A program made the translations under genes and the position numbers. From Amycolatopsis saalfeldensis (lineage in GTDB: Bacteria > Actinomycetota > Actinomycetes > Mycobacteriales > Pseudonocardiaceae): DNA of 64,000 nucleotides. Shown piece after piece: positions 40,141 to 48,628 of this stretch (positions are counted from its first letter, which is position 1; each line of letters begins with the position of its first letter). The stretch is from positions 1-64,000 of the forward strand of contig NZ_FOEF01000013.1 in assembly GCF_900110575.1 (NCBI RefSeq). Reading direction: 5' to 3'. The notes under the pieces are model-generated. The model was not told the origin of the DNA and made no database searches. It worked only from the letters and a program-made list of their open reading frames with translations.

Positions 40141-43100
40141 CCAGGCTTCCCGGCCGCGCACCCCTTTCCGCCACGCGGTCCACAATGGACCCGGTGCGGC
40201 CGGGCAAGGGTCCGCTCGGCGCGCTCCCGGCTCTCGGGCCGGCCGCGCGCCGAGCACTGATCCTGGTCGCCGTTCTCTCTCTGGTCAACGCCGCTTTCCT
40301 GGTGGCACAAGCGTTCCTGCTGGCGGACGTCTTGGCGTCCGTTGTCTCCACAGGGATCGGGGGCCGCACCGTCCAGCTGGCCGCCCTGTTCGCGCTCGTC
40401 GCGGGCCGGGCGCTCACCGGCTGGGCGGTGCGGGTGGTCTCCGCTCGGGCGGCCGCCACCGCGCAGCAGGACTTGCGCGCCCGGGTCGTCGACCACGCGT
40501 TGCGGCTCGGCCCCGAATGGCTCGCCCGCAGCGGCCACGGCGAACTCACCACGCTCGTCACCCGCGGCCTGGACGCGCTCGACGCGTACTTCCGCGAGTA
40601 CCTGCCGGCCCTGGTCACCGCCGCGGTGGTCCCGCTCGCGGCGGGCGCGGCGATCCTGTGGACAGATTGGCCGTCGGCGCTGATCGTCGCTGGGACGGTC
40701 CCACTTTTGCCGATGTTCGCGATCCTGGTGGGCAAGTACACCGCCGATCGGGTGTCGGGAGCGACCGACGCGGTCCACCGGATGTCCGGGCGGCTGCTCG
40801 AACTCGTGCGCGCGCTGCCGGTGCTGGCCGCGTTCCGCCGGGCCGAGGCGCAGGCCGAGACCGTGCGCAAACTGTCCGAACGGCACCGTCGCGCCACGCT
40901 GAAGACGCTGCGGGTCGCGTTCTCGTCGGCGTTCGTGCTGGAGCTGGCCGCGACGCTCTCGGTCGCGCTCGTCGCGGTGGTGATCGGCGTCCGGCTGGTG
41001 TCGGGCTCGCTGCCGCTGGCCATCGGGCTGGGTGTGCTGATCCTCGTGCCTGAGTGCTACCAGCCGCTGCGGGCGGTCGGCGCGGCGTTCCACTCCAGCG
41101 AGGACGGGGTGGAGGCGGTGCGCCGGGTCACGGCCGTGCTCGCCGAGCCTGTCCACAGGCAGGGGACCCAGGTCGCACCCTGTGGATCACTCGTTGTGTC
41201 GGACCTAAGTGTTGCGCGTCGGGGTGGGTTCGCCCCCGACGGCGAGACGTTCTCGGTTCGCCGTGGCGAGACGGTTTGGCTGCGCGCGCCGAGCGGCGGC
41301 GGCAAGTCGACGACGTTGGCCACACTGCTGGGTTTTGTGCCCGCGTACGACGGATCCGTGGCGATCGGCGATGGCGAGCCGGGCGCTGTCGAGCTGGTGG
41401 ACGTCGATCTGGAGCGCTGGCGTCGTGACGTCGCGTGGGTGCCGCAGTCGCCGGTGTTCAGCGGTGGCACGGTGCGGGAGGAGCTGGCGGGGCCGGGGAT
41501 CGAAGAAGTGCTCGGCGAGCTGGGGCTCGACGGGCTCGCGGACCGGCCCGTCGACCGGCTTTCCCTGGGACAGCGGCAGCGGGTGGCGGTCGCGCGGGCG
41601 TTGCTGAAGGTCCGTTCGGGAGCGTGGCTGCTCCTGCTCGATGAGCCGACCGCGCACCTCGATGAGGCGAACGCCGCGCGGGTTCTGGACGCCGTCCAGC
41701 GGGCGGTGGACGGCGGGGCAGCGGCGGTCATCGCGGCGCACGAGCGGACGGCGGCGCTGGACGTCGTCGAGGAATTCTTGCCGCACAACGAATCTACGGC
41801 TTCTCGGGTGGCTTCGCGCCGACCACTCGCCTGGCGTCTCCTGCTCGACCGGCGGTTGTTCGGCGGCGCGGTGCTCGGCGCGGTCGCGCTGCTGGCGGGG
41901 GTCGCGCTGACGGCGACGTCCGGCTGGCTGATCGCGACGGCGTCGCTGCGGCCGCCGATCCTCACGTTGACCGTGGCCGTGGTCGGGGTGCGCGCGTTCG
42001 GGCTCGGCCGCGCCGGGCTGCGGTACGCGGAGCGTCTGGTGACGCACGACGCGGCGTTCCGGATCGCCGGACGGCTGCGGGTGCAGCTGTGGGAGTCGCT
42101 GGTGCGGCTCGGTCCGGCGCGTGGCCTCGGCGCGGGCGAGGGACAGCGGCGGCTGGTGACGGACGTCGACACGGTCCGCGACCTGCTGCCGCGGGTGGTG
42201 TCGCCGCCGATCGTCGTCGGGCTGGTGTCGGTCGGCGCGATCGTGGTGCAGACGTGGGTGCTGCCGTCGGCGGGGCTGGTGCTGGCGGGGGCCGTGGCGC
42301 TGGGGCTGCTGGCGCCGGCCGTCGCGCTGCGTGTGGAGCGCCGGGCGACTTCGGCGCTCGCGGCCGGCCGCCGTGACGTGGCCGCGCGCGTGCTGGTCCT
42401 GTTCTCGTCGGCGGCTGAGCTGCTGGCTTATGGCACAGCGTCCGCGCGTCGCCGGGACTTGGCCGCCCTCGACGAGCGCCTAGCCGCCGACACCCGGCGA
42501 CAGGCTTTCGGCGCGGGCGCGGGCGACGCTGTGATCGTCCTAGCCACGGGCGTGGCGGCAATGGTGAGCACGATGCTGGCCGGCCATGCTGTCGCGACGG
42601 GGCAGCTCGCGGGCGTGTTGGCGCCGCTGCTGGCGTTGGTGCCGCTGGCGCTCGCGGAGGTCCTCGCGCTCCTACCCCCGGCCGCCGCCCATGTGGACAC
42701 CTTGCGCCAGGCCCGTTCACGCCTCGCGGAGGTCATGACCGACTCGCCGGACGCGGCTTCGCTGCGGGGCGGGGGTACGGGGGCTGTGGATGGCGGGCGG
42801 TACGCGGATGGGGTGCCGCCGGTTGGGGTGGTGACGGCTGGTTTGCCGGGCGGGGGTTCGGGGGCTGTGGATGGCGGGCGGCGCACCGGTGCGGCTTCGA
42901 CGGGTGGGGTTGTGGCTGCTGGTCTGGCGGGTGCGGCGTTGTTGCGGGGGGAGGATTCGGGGGTTGTGGATGGTGGGGGCCGCAGCACTGTGGCTTCGAC
43001 GGGTGGGGTTGTGGTTGCTGGCCCGGCGGGTGTGGCGTTGCCGCGGGGCGGGGGCGCGCGAGGTATGGATGGTGGGGGCCGCAGCTCTGCGGCTTCGACG

Positions 43101-44240
43101 GGCGGGGTCGTGGCCGCTGGTCTGCAGGGTGCGGCCTCGTTGCTGGGCGAGGGTTCGCGGGTTGTGGATGGCGTGCGGCGAGCCGATGGGGTGCCGCCGG
43201 GTGGGGTTGTGGCTGCGGGTCTGCAGGGTGCAGCGTTGTGGCGGGGCGAGGATTCGCGGGTTGTGGATGGCGTGCGGCAGGCCGATGGGGTGTCGACGGG
43301 CCGGGTTGGGGCTGCTGGTCTGGCGGGTGCAGCGTTGCCGCGGGGCGAGGATTCGCGGGTTGTGGACGGTGGGCCCTGTGCCGAGGCGGCTTCGGCGGGT
43401 GGGGTTGCTGTGCGAGGTGAGGGCTCGGCCCCAATGGGCTGTGGACTTTGCGCCTCGGCGGGCGGGGTTGCCGTGCGGGGGGCGGCGTTCGGGTGGCCCG
43501 GTGGGGATGCGGTGCTTCGCGGGGTCGACTTGGAGGTCGCGGCGGGGAGTTACGTGGCGGTGGTCGGGGCGAGTGGGGCGGGGAAGTCGACGTTGGTGGC
43601 GGCTCTGCTCGGGTTTTTGGCGCCGCGCGAGGGAGAGATCGCGGTGCCGGCGCGGGTGGCGTGGGCGCCGCAGGAGCCGATGCTCGTTTCGACGACCGTT
43701 GCGGAGAATTTGCGGCTCGCGGATCCCACTGCGACGGAGCCGGAATTGCGTCGTGTGCTGGAGCTGGCGGAGTTGGCCGACCTCGACCCGTCGACGATGC
43801 TCGACAGTGCCGGGGCCGGGCTTTCCGGTGGGCAGGCTCAGCGGGTCGCGCTCGCGCGAGCGTTGCTGGCGGCTCCCGCGGCGGACCTCGTCCTGCTCGA
43901 CGAGCCCACCGCGCACCTCGACGAGCCGACCGCCCACGCGCTCCGCACCACCTTGCGCACGGAGCTGGCCGGCCGCACGGTCGTGCACGTCACGCACACC
44001 GTGGAGGAGGCTCGCGCTGCCGACGTCGTCTACGAAGTCCGCGATGGCCGGGTCTTCCGCCGAGACACAGACGTGACCGGTCGACGCGGCACGGATGGCG
44101 AACGCGATCCGGCAGCTCGCGTCGCCGGTCGGGACGACGCTGGGGCGCACGACAGCCGGCGCGTCGCCGATGACGGAAGCGGCATCGGACGCGCTGGGGC
44201 CGGGGGCCCGGTACCCGAGGACGTCGGGGTGGGTTGGTGA
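40137..44240 (+). CDS. cydDC: Fused CydD-CydC ABC transporter with a 33-residue repeat insertion
   Basis: 1367 residues from ATG 40137. First membrane domain about 40-320, then a nucleotide-binding domain with Walker A APSGGGKST (near 385) and signature LSLGQRQRVAVARAL with LLLDEPTAHLDEAN. The second membrane domain is about 560-870, and a second nucleotide-binding domain has GASGAGKSTL (near 1144), LSGGQAQRVALARAL and LLDEPTAHLDEPTA. CydDC exports reductants or heme-related ligands needed for bd oxidase assembly. Between the second membrane domain and its NBD, about 230 residues of Gly/Ala/Val repeats are inserted. A 60-residue charged tail follows the last domain. Overlaps cydB and the kinase by 4 bases each. 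Confidence 0.9.
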   Translation: MTRLPGRAPLSATRSTMDPVRPGKGPLGALPALGPAARRALILVAVLSLVNAAFLVAQAFLLADVLASVVSTGIGGRTVQLAALFALVAGRALTGWAVRVVSARAAATAQQDLRARVVDHALRLGPEWLARSGHGELTTLVTRGLDALDAYFREYLPALVTAAVVPLAAGAAILWTDWPSALIVAGTVPLLPMFAILVGKYTADRVSGATDAVHRMSGRLLELVRALPVLAAFRRAEAQAETVRKLSERHRRATLKTLRVAFSSAFVLELAATLSVALVAVVIGVRLVSGSLPLAIGLGVLILVPECYQPLRAVGAAFHSSEDGVEAVRRVTAVLAEPVHRQGTQVAPCGSLVVSDLSVARRGGFAPDGETFSVRRGETVWLRAPSGGGKSTTLATLLGFVPAYDGSVAIGDGEPGAVELVDVDLERWRRDVAWVPQSPVFSGGTVREELAGPGIEEVLGELGLDGLADRPVDRLSLGQRQRVAVARALLKVRSGAWLLLLDEPTAHLDEANAARVLDAVQRAVDGGAAAVIAAHERTAALDVVEEFLPHNESTASRVASRRPLAWRLLLDRRLFGGAVLGAVALLAGVALTATSGWLIATASLRPPILTLTVAVVGVRAFGLGRAGLRYAERLVTHDAAFRIAGRLRVQLWESLVRLGPARGLGAGEGQRRLVTDVDTVRDLLPRVVSPPIVVGLVSVGAIVVQTWVLPSAGLVLAGAVALGLLAPAVALRVERRATSALAAGRRDVAARVLVLFSSAAELLAYGTASARRRDLAALDERLAADTRRQAFGAGAGDAVIVLATGVAAMVSTMLAGHAVATGQLAGVLAPLLALVPLALAEVLALLPPAAAHVDTLRQARSRLAEVMTDSPDAASLRGGGTGAVDGGRYADGVPPVGVVTAGLPGGGSGAVDGGRRTGAASTGGVVAAGLAGAALLRGEDSGVVDGGGRSTVASTGGVVVAGPAGVALPRGGGARGMDGGGRSSAASTGGVVAAGLQGAASLLGEGSRVVDGVRRADGVPPGGVVAAGLQGAALWRGEDSRVVDGVRQADGVSTGRVGAAGLAGAALPRGEDSRVVDGGPCAEAASAGGVAVRGEGSAPMGCGLCASAGGVAVRGAAFGWPGGDAVLRGVDLEVAAGSYVAVVGASGAGKSTLVAALLGFLAPREGEIAVPARVAWAPQEPMLVSTTVAENLRLADPTATEPELRRVLELAELADLDPSTMLDSAGAGLSGGQAQRVALARALLAAPAADLVLLDEPTAHLDEPTAHALRTTLRTELAGRTVVHVTHTVEEARAADVVYEVRDGRVFRRDTDVTGRRGTDGERDPAARVAGRDDAGAHDSRRVADDGSGIGRAGAGGPVPEDVGVGW
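42780..43470 (+). repeat. In-frame 99-bp (33-residue) minisatellite inside cydDC
   Basis: One short 81-bp unit, five full 99-bp units and a partial unit. Protein units begin GAVDGG, GVVDGG, RGMDGG, RVVDGV, RVVDGV, RVVDGG and run through STGGVVAAGL. Adjacent DNA copies are highly similar. The last partial unit (ASAGGVAVRG) duplicates the entry to the second nucleotide-binding domain, hinting that the array grew from this junction. Confidence 0.9.
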
Positions 44241-45436
44241 CCGTCACGATTCCGGGTCGCGGGGCGGGCGTCGCGCTAGGGTCGGTACTGCTCATGGACC
44301 CGACTCTTGCCGCGCGCGCACTTTCCGCCGCCACCGAGATCACCAGCACCGCGCTTTCCGGGGACGACCCCGAGGCGGTGCTGGACACCGTCGTGGCGCG
44401 AGCCGCCGAACTCGCCGACGCCGACCTCGGCCTGGCCATGGTCAGCGCCGACGACGGCCGCGTGGTGGTCGAGGCCGCGCACGACGTCAGCGGTGCCGAC
44501 GACACGCTGCGCGGACTGACCCTGCCGGCGGACTCCGCCGCCGGTCGGGTCGCACGCGGGGGCGAGCCGGTGGCCAGCGACAACTTCCTCGTCGACCCGC
44601 GGACCGCACCGTACGTGCCCGACGAACTCCGCGGCTACGGCCCGTTCGCCGCCGCGCCCTTCGGCTCCGGTGGACGCGTGCTGGGCGCGCTCACCGTGTA
44701 CCGGCGGCAGGGGAGCGAACCGTTTTCCGCGGGCACTGTCGAGATGCTCGCGGCGTTCGCCGCGCAGGCGGGCGTGGTGCTCGCGCTCGCGGAGGGCGCC
44801 AACGCACGACACCGCGTGACGCTCTACCAGGAGCGTGAGCGCATCGCCCGCGAGCTGCACGACGTGATCGTGCAGCGGCTCTACGGCGCCGGCATGCAGC
44901 TCGACCGCGTCCGCCGGAACATGCGCAAGCGTTTCGCCCAGGCCGACGGCGCGCGGCTTTCCGACGCCATCGACCAGCTGGACCAGACCATCGAGGAGAT
45001 TCGCGGCACCGTCCGCGCGCTCCGCTCACCCGAGCCACGGCACGACACCGGCACCCCCGCCGACCTGGCCGAATCAGCGCGCGGCGAAGTCCGGATCGCC
45101 GGTGAACTGCTCGGCTACCCGCCGACCCTCGAGCTGTCCGGCGAGTTCGCCGACGTTCCCGCCGTGCCGGCCGATCACATCCGGGCGGCCCTGCGCGAGG
45201 CACTGTCCAATGTGGTCAGACATTCGGGCGCCAGCGAAACGCGCGTCTCCCTCACCCGGGACGCGGAGGGCGTGAAACTCCGCGTGCGCGACAACGGTTC
45301 CGGCGTGCCCCAGGGCGTCGCCACCCGAGGTCTGCGGCACCTCGCCGAGCGCGCCGAAGCAGCCGGCGGGAAGTTCTTCATCAACTCCTCGCCGAGCTTG
45401 GGCACGCTCGTCGCCTTTGATCTTCCCTTGGACTAG
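44237..45436 (+). CDS. GAF sensor histidine kinase at the end of the cyd operon (DosS-like)
   Basis: 399 residues from GTG 44237, overlapping the transporter stop (GTGA); ATG 44294 is a later option. A GAF domain covers about residues 30-190 (VLDTVVARAAELADADLGLA, VASDNFLVDPRTAPYVPDEL, FAAQAGVVLALAEGANARHR). The HisKA_3 phospho-acceptor helix is ERERIARELHDVIVQRLYG, and the HATPase domain has ALREALSNVVRHSGASETRV and RDNGSGVPQG. Unlike DosS/DosT it has one GAF domain. Kinases of this class phosphorylate NarL/DosR-type regulators, and such a regulator lies at 50227. An oxygen or redox sensing role is likely from context. Confidence 0.85.
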   Translation: MTVTIPGRGAGVALGSVLLMDPTLAARALSAATEITSTALSGDDPEAVLDTVVARAAELADADLGLAMVSADDGRVVVEAAHDVSGADDTLRGLTLPADSAAGRVARGGEPVASDNFLVDPRTAPYVPDELRGYGPFAAAPFGSGGRVLGALTVYRRQGSEPFSAGTVEMLAAFAAQAGVVLALAEGANARHRVTLYQERERIARELHDVIVQRLYGAGMQLDRVRRNMRKRFAQADGARLSDAIDQLDQTIEEIRGTVRALRSPEPRHDTGTPADLAESARGEVRIAGELLGYPPTLELSGEFADVPAVPADHIRAALREALSNVVRHSGASETRVSLTRDAEGVKLRVRDNGSGVPQGVATRGLRHLAERAEAAGGKFFINSSPSLGTLVAFDLPLD

Positions 45437-45800
45437 CTGTGCGCCGGCACGACCACGGCTCGACTGTGTTCCGGCTAGCGGTTCCGGCTCGCGCTCTCCG
45501 ACGGCTCTAGCCTTCACGCGTCATGTGAGGCGCTCCTTCCTTTCCGGCGAACCAATCCCCAGTGCGGCGAGCGGGAGGCTCGCCGTTCATCTGGTGAAGA
45601 TGGTATCGGGAAATCGAACATGTATTCGACTCTCGAACGAGTGAAGTTGGGGCTGCCGGTTCACCCGAACCGTGGCGTTCGGTGACCGAGGACGGTCGTC
45701 GATCGGCCAGTCGGTCGGTTTCGGGGCAGGTTTTCACGGACCATGACGCCCCTCACCTTCGCTGCTAGCGTGGGCTGCACGACTCGGGAGGGGGGCGTCC
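45437..45800. other. Intergenic region upstream of the STAND NTPase
   Basis: 364 bases. Contains the LexA-box-like element at 45614, a TAGCGT -10 candidate near 45767, and GGGAGGGGGG as ribosome site for the next gene. No coding frame with bias seen. Confidence 0.5.
45614..45629. promoter_or_regulatory. LexA (SOS) box-like palindrome
   Basis: TCGAACATGTATTCGA matches the actinobacterial LexA consensus TCGAAC-N4-GTTCGA at 11 of 12 positions. It lies 172-187 bases before the STAND NTPase start. Confidence 0.5.
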
Positions 45801-47963
45801 GTGGCTGGGGACACACTGCAGGCAGAACTGGTCAAGCAGAGTGTCGCGCTGGCATTCACCGTCGGCGGCAAGGTGGCCGAGTACCTGTGGGCCAAGGTGA
45901 CCAGACGTTTCGGGGACGACCCGGTGGCGCTGGAGAAGGCCGTCCAGCGGCTATTGGAGAAAAACCCCGAAGCCGTCCGTGAGCTGCGGGACCTGATTGA
46001 CGCCGAGCTGTCGAACGACCGCGCCAAGCCGCAGATCCCGGTGTCCTCGCCGCATTTCGTCGACCGGGTCGCGACGTGGCAGCAGCTGCGCGGCGCCACC
46101 GGAACCGCCGTCCTCTCCGGCCCGCCCGGTATCGGGAAAACCGCGCTGGCGCAGCACTTCGCGCAACACGCAGCAACTTCGTACCCGGACGGTGCGCTCC
46201 TGCTCGACCTCGCCGACTTCCGTGACGGGCCCGGAATGCCGTTGGGGCGCAACCGAATCAAGACCGCGGTGCTGGCGAGGCTGGGCGTCGAGCTGATCGG
46301 CGCGTCCGACGAGGTTCTTGCCGCCCAGTACATGACGGTGCTCGCGCCGATGCGGCTGCTGCTCGTGTTCGACAACGCCGAGGGCGTCGAGGATCTCCAC
46401 GGACTCGTTCCGTCGGCGCCGATGAGCCTGGTGCTGGCGCTGACCGCGGGTCCGGTCGACGACTTCGTGTTCGATTTCGCGCGGCAGGTTCCGCTCGGGC
46501 AACTGGAGCCCGGCAGCGACCGCCAGCTGCTCGAGGCGCTTTGCGGGATCGACGTCGTGCAGCGGGATCCCCAAGGCGCGCAAGATCTTCTGGCGCACTG
46601 CGATCGCTTCCCGGCCGTGCTCGTCGCGGCGGCCCATCTGGTTCGGCGTCGGGCGGGGCTCGTCGCGTCACCGCTGCGGGCCGTCGCCGAGGAGCTGCGC
46701 GACGGCGGGTCGCTCGGCAAGGTGAGTCAGGGTTTCGACGAGGTGTTCGCCGGGCTGCCTGCGGAATCGGCGGAACTCTGCCGATTGCTCACGGTGTTCC
46801 CCGGCCCGAGTTTCACGCTCGAGGCGGCCACGGCGATCGCCGGACGGCCGGAAGTCCTGTCGGGGCTCGCCGATCTGCGGGCGCAGGTTCTCGTGACTGT
46901 CGACCAGGACGATCGGCTGCGGCTCGGGAACCAGGCGCGCCAGGCCGTGCGACGGACCGGCGAGACCAGCGGCATCGACGACGCGTTCGTGCGGCTCGTC
47001 AACTTCTACCGCGACTGGGCGGTGCAGGCTGACGTGGAGCCGCGGTTGTGGCTGTACGAAAGGGACTTGCCACCGGACGCGGCGAAGGCGGTCTTCCCAG
47101 GGCGGCCCGTGGACTGGCTCGCGGCGGAGCTGCCTGCGTTGCGGGCGCTGGCCCGGCCGGCGTTCGAACGGGGTCTGCACGTCCAGCTCACGCAGATTTG
47201 TGGGGCGTTGGAGATCGTCGCGCTGAACCGCGGGTTTCATCGCGAGCTGCTCGAAATCGAGGAGCAGGGTGCACTGTCGGCGGAAGCGATGCAGGACCAC
47301 GCGCTGCTGGCGCGAATTCGCAGCCAGCGGGCCCGGCTGTTCTCGCTGATGGGCGAGTTCGACCGGGCCGTGCCCGAGTTCGCCCATGCTGAGGCAGCGC
47401 TGGCGAACGTCGCCGATCCGGGGTCGGCGGTCAATCGGCAGCTGCGGGCTTCGGTGTCCGAGTTCCACGGGTTGTTCCACCGCGAGCAGGGGCAGTTCGA
47501 CGAGTCGGCGCAGTGGTTCGGCGCGGCGCTCGAGATCAGCCGGGGCCTCGGTGAGGTTGGCCGGCGAGGCCGCGGCCTGCACGCGCGGATGCTGGCGAAC
47601 GTGCTGCTGCTGCGAGGCGGCTCCGAGATCCGGAGCTTGCTGGCCGAGGCCGACGAGTGCGTGCCGCCGGATCGTCACCGCGACCGCGCGCAGGTCCGGC
47701 TCGTCGAGGCGAAGCTGCTGATCAGCGAGGGCCGGCCGCAGCAGGCGGTGGACCGTCTCCACGAGGCTTGGCGGCTGGCCAACGCGGCCGGCAGCAACCA
47801 GTACGACCTCGAGATCGCCGAGACCCTCGGCGACGCCGAATGGCGCTCGACCCGTCCCGACACGGCGCGGCAACACTGGCTCGGCGTGTGGCAGCGGTAC
47901 TCGGCGGCCGGGCATCCGGCGCAGGCGCGGCTTTACGGGAAGCTGCTTTACGGGCTTCGGTGA
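45801..47963 (+). CDS. STAND (NB-ARC-like) NTPase with TPR C-terminus
   Basis: 720 residues from GTG 45801. Residues 1-65 form a small helical domain (QSVALAFTVGGKVAEYLWAK, LEKNPEAVRELRDLIDAELS) that may be the effector or adaptor. The NTPase follows, with P-loop AVLSGPPGIGKTALAQHFAQ near 105-115, Walker B RLLLVFDNAEGVEDL near 187, and a winged-helix region (LCRLLTVFPGPSFTLEAATA). From about 440 to the end are TPR-like helical pairs. STAND proteins act as ligand-triggered oligomeric switches in regulation, phage defence and cell death. It stands alone: no nuclease, protease or regulator gene is adjacent on the same strand. Confidence 0.85.
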   Translation: MAGDTLQAELVKQSVALAFTVGGKVAEYLWAKVTRRFGDDPVALEKAVQRLLEKNPEAVRELRDLIDAELSNDRAKPQIPVSSPHFVDRVATWQQLRGATGTAVLSGPPGIGKTALAQHFAQHAATSYPDGALLLDLADFRDGPGMPLGRNRIKTAVLARLGVELIGASDEVLAAQYMTVLAPMRLLLVFDNAEGVEDLHGLVPSAPMSLVLALTAGPVDDFVFDFARQVPLGQLEPGSDRQLLEALCGIDVVQRDPQGAQDLLAHCDRFPAVLVAAAHLVRRRAGLVASPLRAVAEELRDGGSLGKVSQGFDEVFAGLPAESAELCRLLTVFPGPSFTLEAATAIAGRPEVLSGLADLRAQVLVTVDQDDRLRLGNQARQAVRRTGETSGIDDAFVRLVNFYRDWAVQADVEPRLWLYERDLPPDAAKAVFPGRPVDWLAAELPALRALARPAFERGLHVQLTQICGALEIVALNRGFHRELLEIEEQGALSAEAMQDHALLARIRSQRARLFSLMGEFDRAVPEFAHAEAALANVADPGSAVNRQLRASVSEFHGLFHREQGQFDESAQWFGAALEISRGLGEVGRRGRGLHARMLANVLLLRGGSEIRSLLAEADECVPPDRHRDRAQVRLVEAKLLISEGRPQQAVDRLHEAWRLANAAGSNQYDLEIAETLGDAEWRSTRPDTARQHWLGVWQRYSAAGHPAQARLYGKLLYGLR

Positions 47964-48295
47964 GCTTTGCGCGGGTGGGTGGAGGGTTTGCGGCTTCGGG
48001 TGCGGTTGCGCGGACGGGCCGTGGGCGCGCTGATTTGGTTGCCGGGCGGGAGTGTGACGACGCGGCTGTGCAGGTTGCGCGCTCCGCGTACAGGGGCGCG
48101 GCGATGTGGTGATGCAGGCTGCATCGGTTGGTGGGCTGAGGTGCGGGCCAGTTGTGGTGGCGGGCTGCTGGGGCCTGGGTGAAGGGCGGGTGGCCAGGAG
48201 CAGGCTGTCGGCGGGCGAGGGTTGGCAGTTGGGGGATCCGCGGGTGGGCGTCCGGCTAGGGGAACTCGGTCCACGGGAAGCATTGGGCGGCGGGG
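47964..48295. other. GC-skewed non-coding stretch leading into a minisatellite
   Basis: G-rich on the plus strand, with several long open frames on both strands that lack ribosome sites and coding bias. No gene recognised. Confidence 0.5.
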
Positions 48296-48590
48296 ACGTG
48301 CGGATCTGGGGAAGTGCGAGTTCGTGGGGACGTACGGGTCCGCCGGGGGCGAGTTCGCAGGGGAGGTGCGAATTCGCAGGGGAGGTGCGGGTGCGCGAGG
48401 AAGCGCTGGTCCGCGGGAAGCACGGGTCCGCAGGGGAGATGCGGGTTCGCGGGGAGGCGCGGGTTCGCAGGGGAGATGCGGGTTCGCGGGGAGGCGCGGG
48501 TTCGCAGGGGAAAAACGCGGGTTCGCGGGGAGAAGCGTGAGTTCGAGGGAAAGCGCTGGTCGGCGGGAAAGCTCGGGTCCGCAAGGATGC
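48296..48590. repeat. Degenerate 18/19-bp minisatellite, about 15 units
   Basis: Head-to-tail units approximating GCGCGGGTTCGCGGGGAG, some alternating with GCGCGGGTTCGCAGGGGAGA, giving a 37-38 bp higher-order period around 48430-48510. Same unit length as the array at 26.1 kb but different sequence. Confidence 0.8.
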
Positions 48591-48628
48591 GCGGGTCTGT
48601 GGCGAGGCGGGTCGGGCGGGGAGTGGTG

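Noticed and set aside
42717-44150. Long minus-strand frames opposite the cydDC repeats (Pro/His/Thr-rich)
   Set aside because: They mirror the repeat array and NBD coding strand; no start site and no domain.
46668-48584. Long minus-strand frame (638 residues) opposite the STAND NTPase
   Set aside because: Shadow of the GC-rich plus-strand gene extended by the minisatellite; the peptide is Pro/Arg/His-rich without domain features.
47964-48628. Plus-strand frames with VRGEARVR-type repeats
   Set aside because: Repeat translation only; several overlapping frames are equally open and none has a ribosome site.
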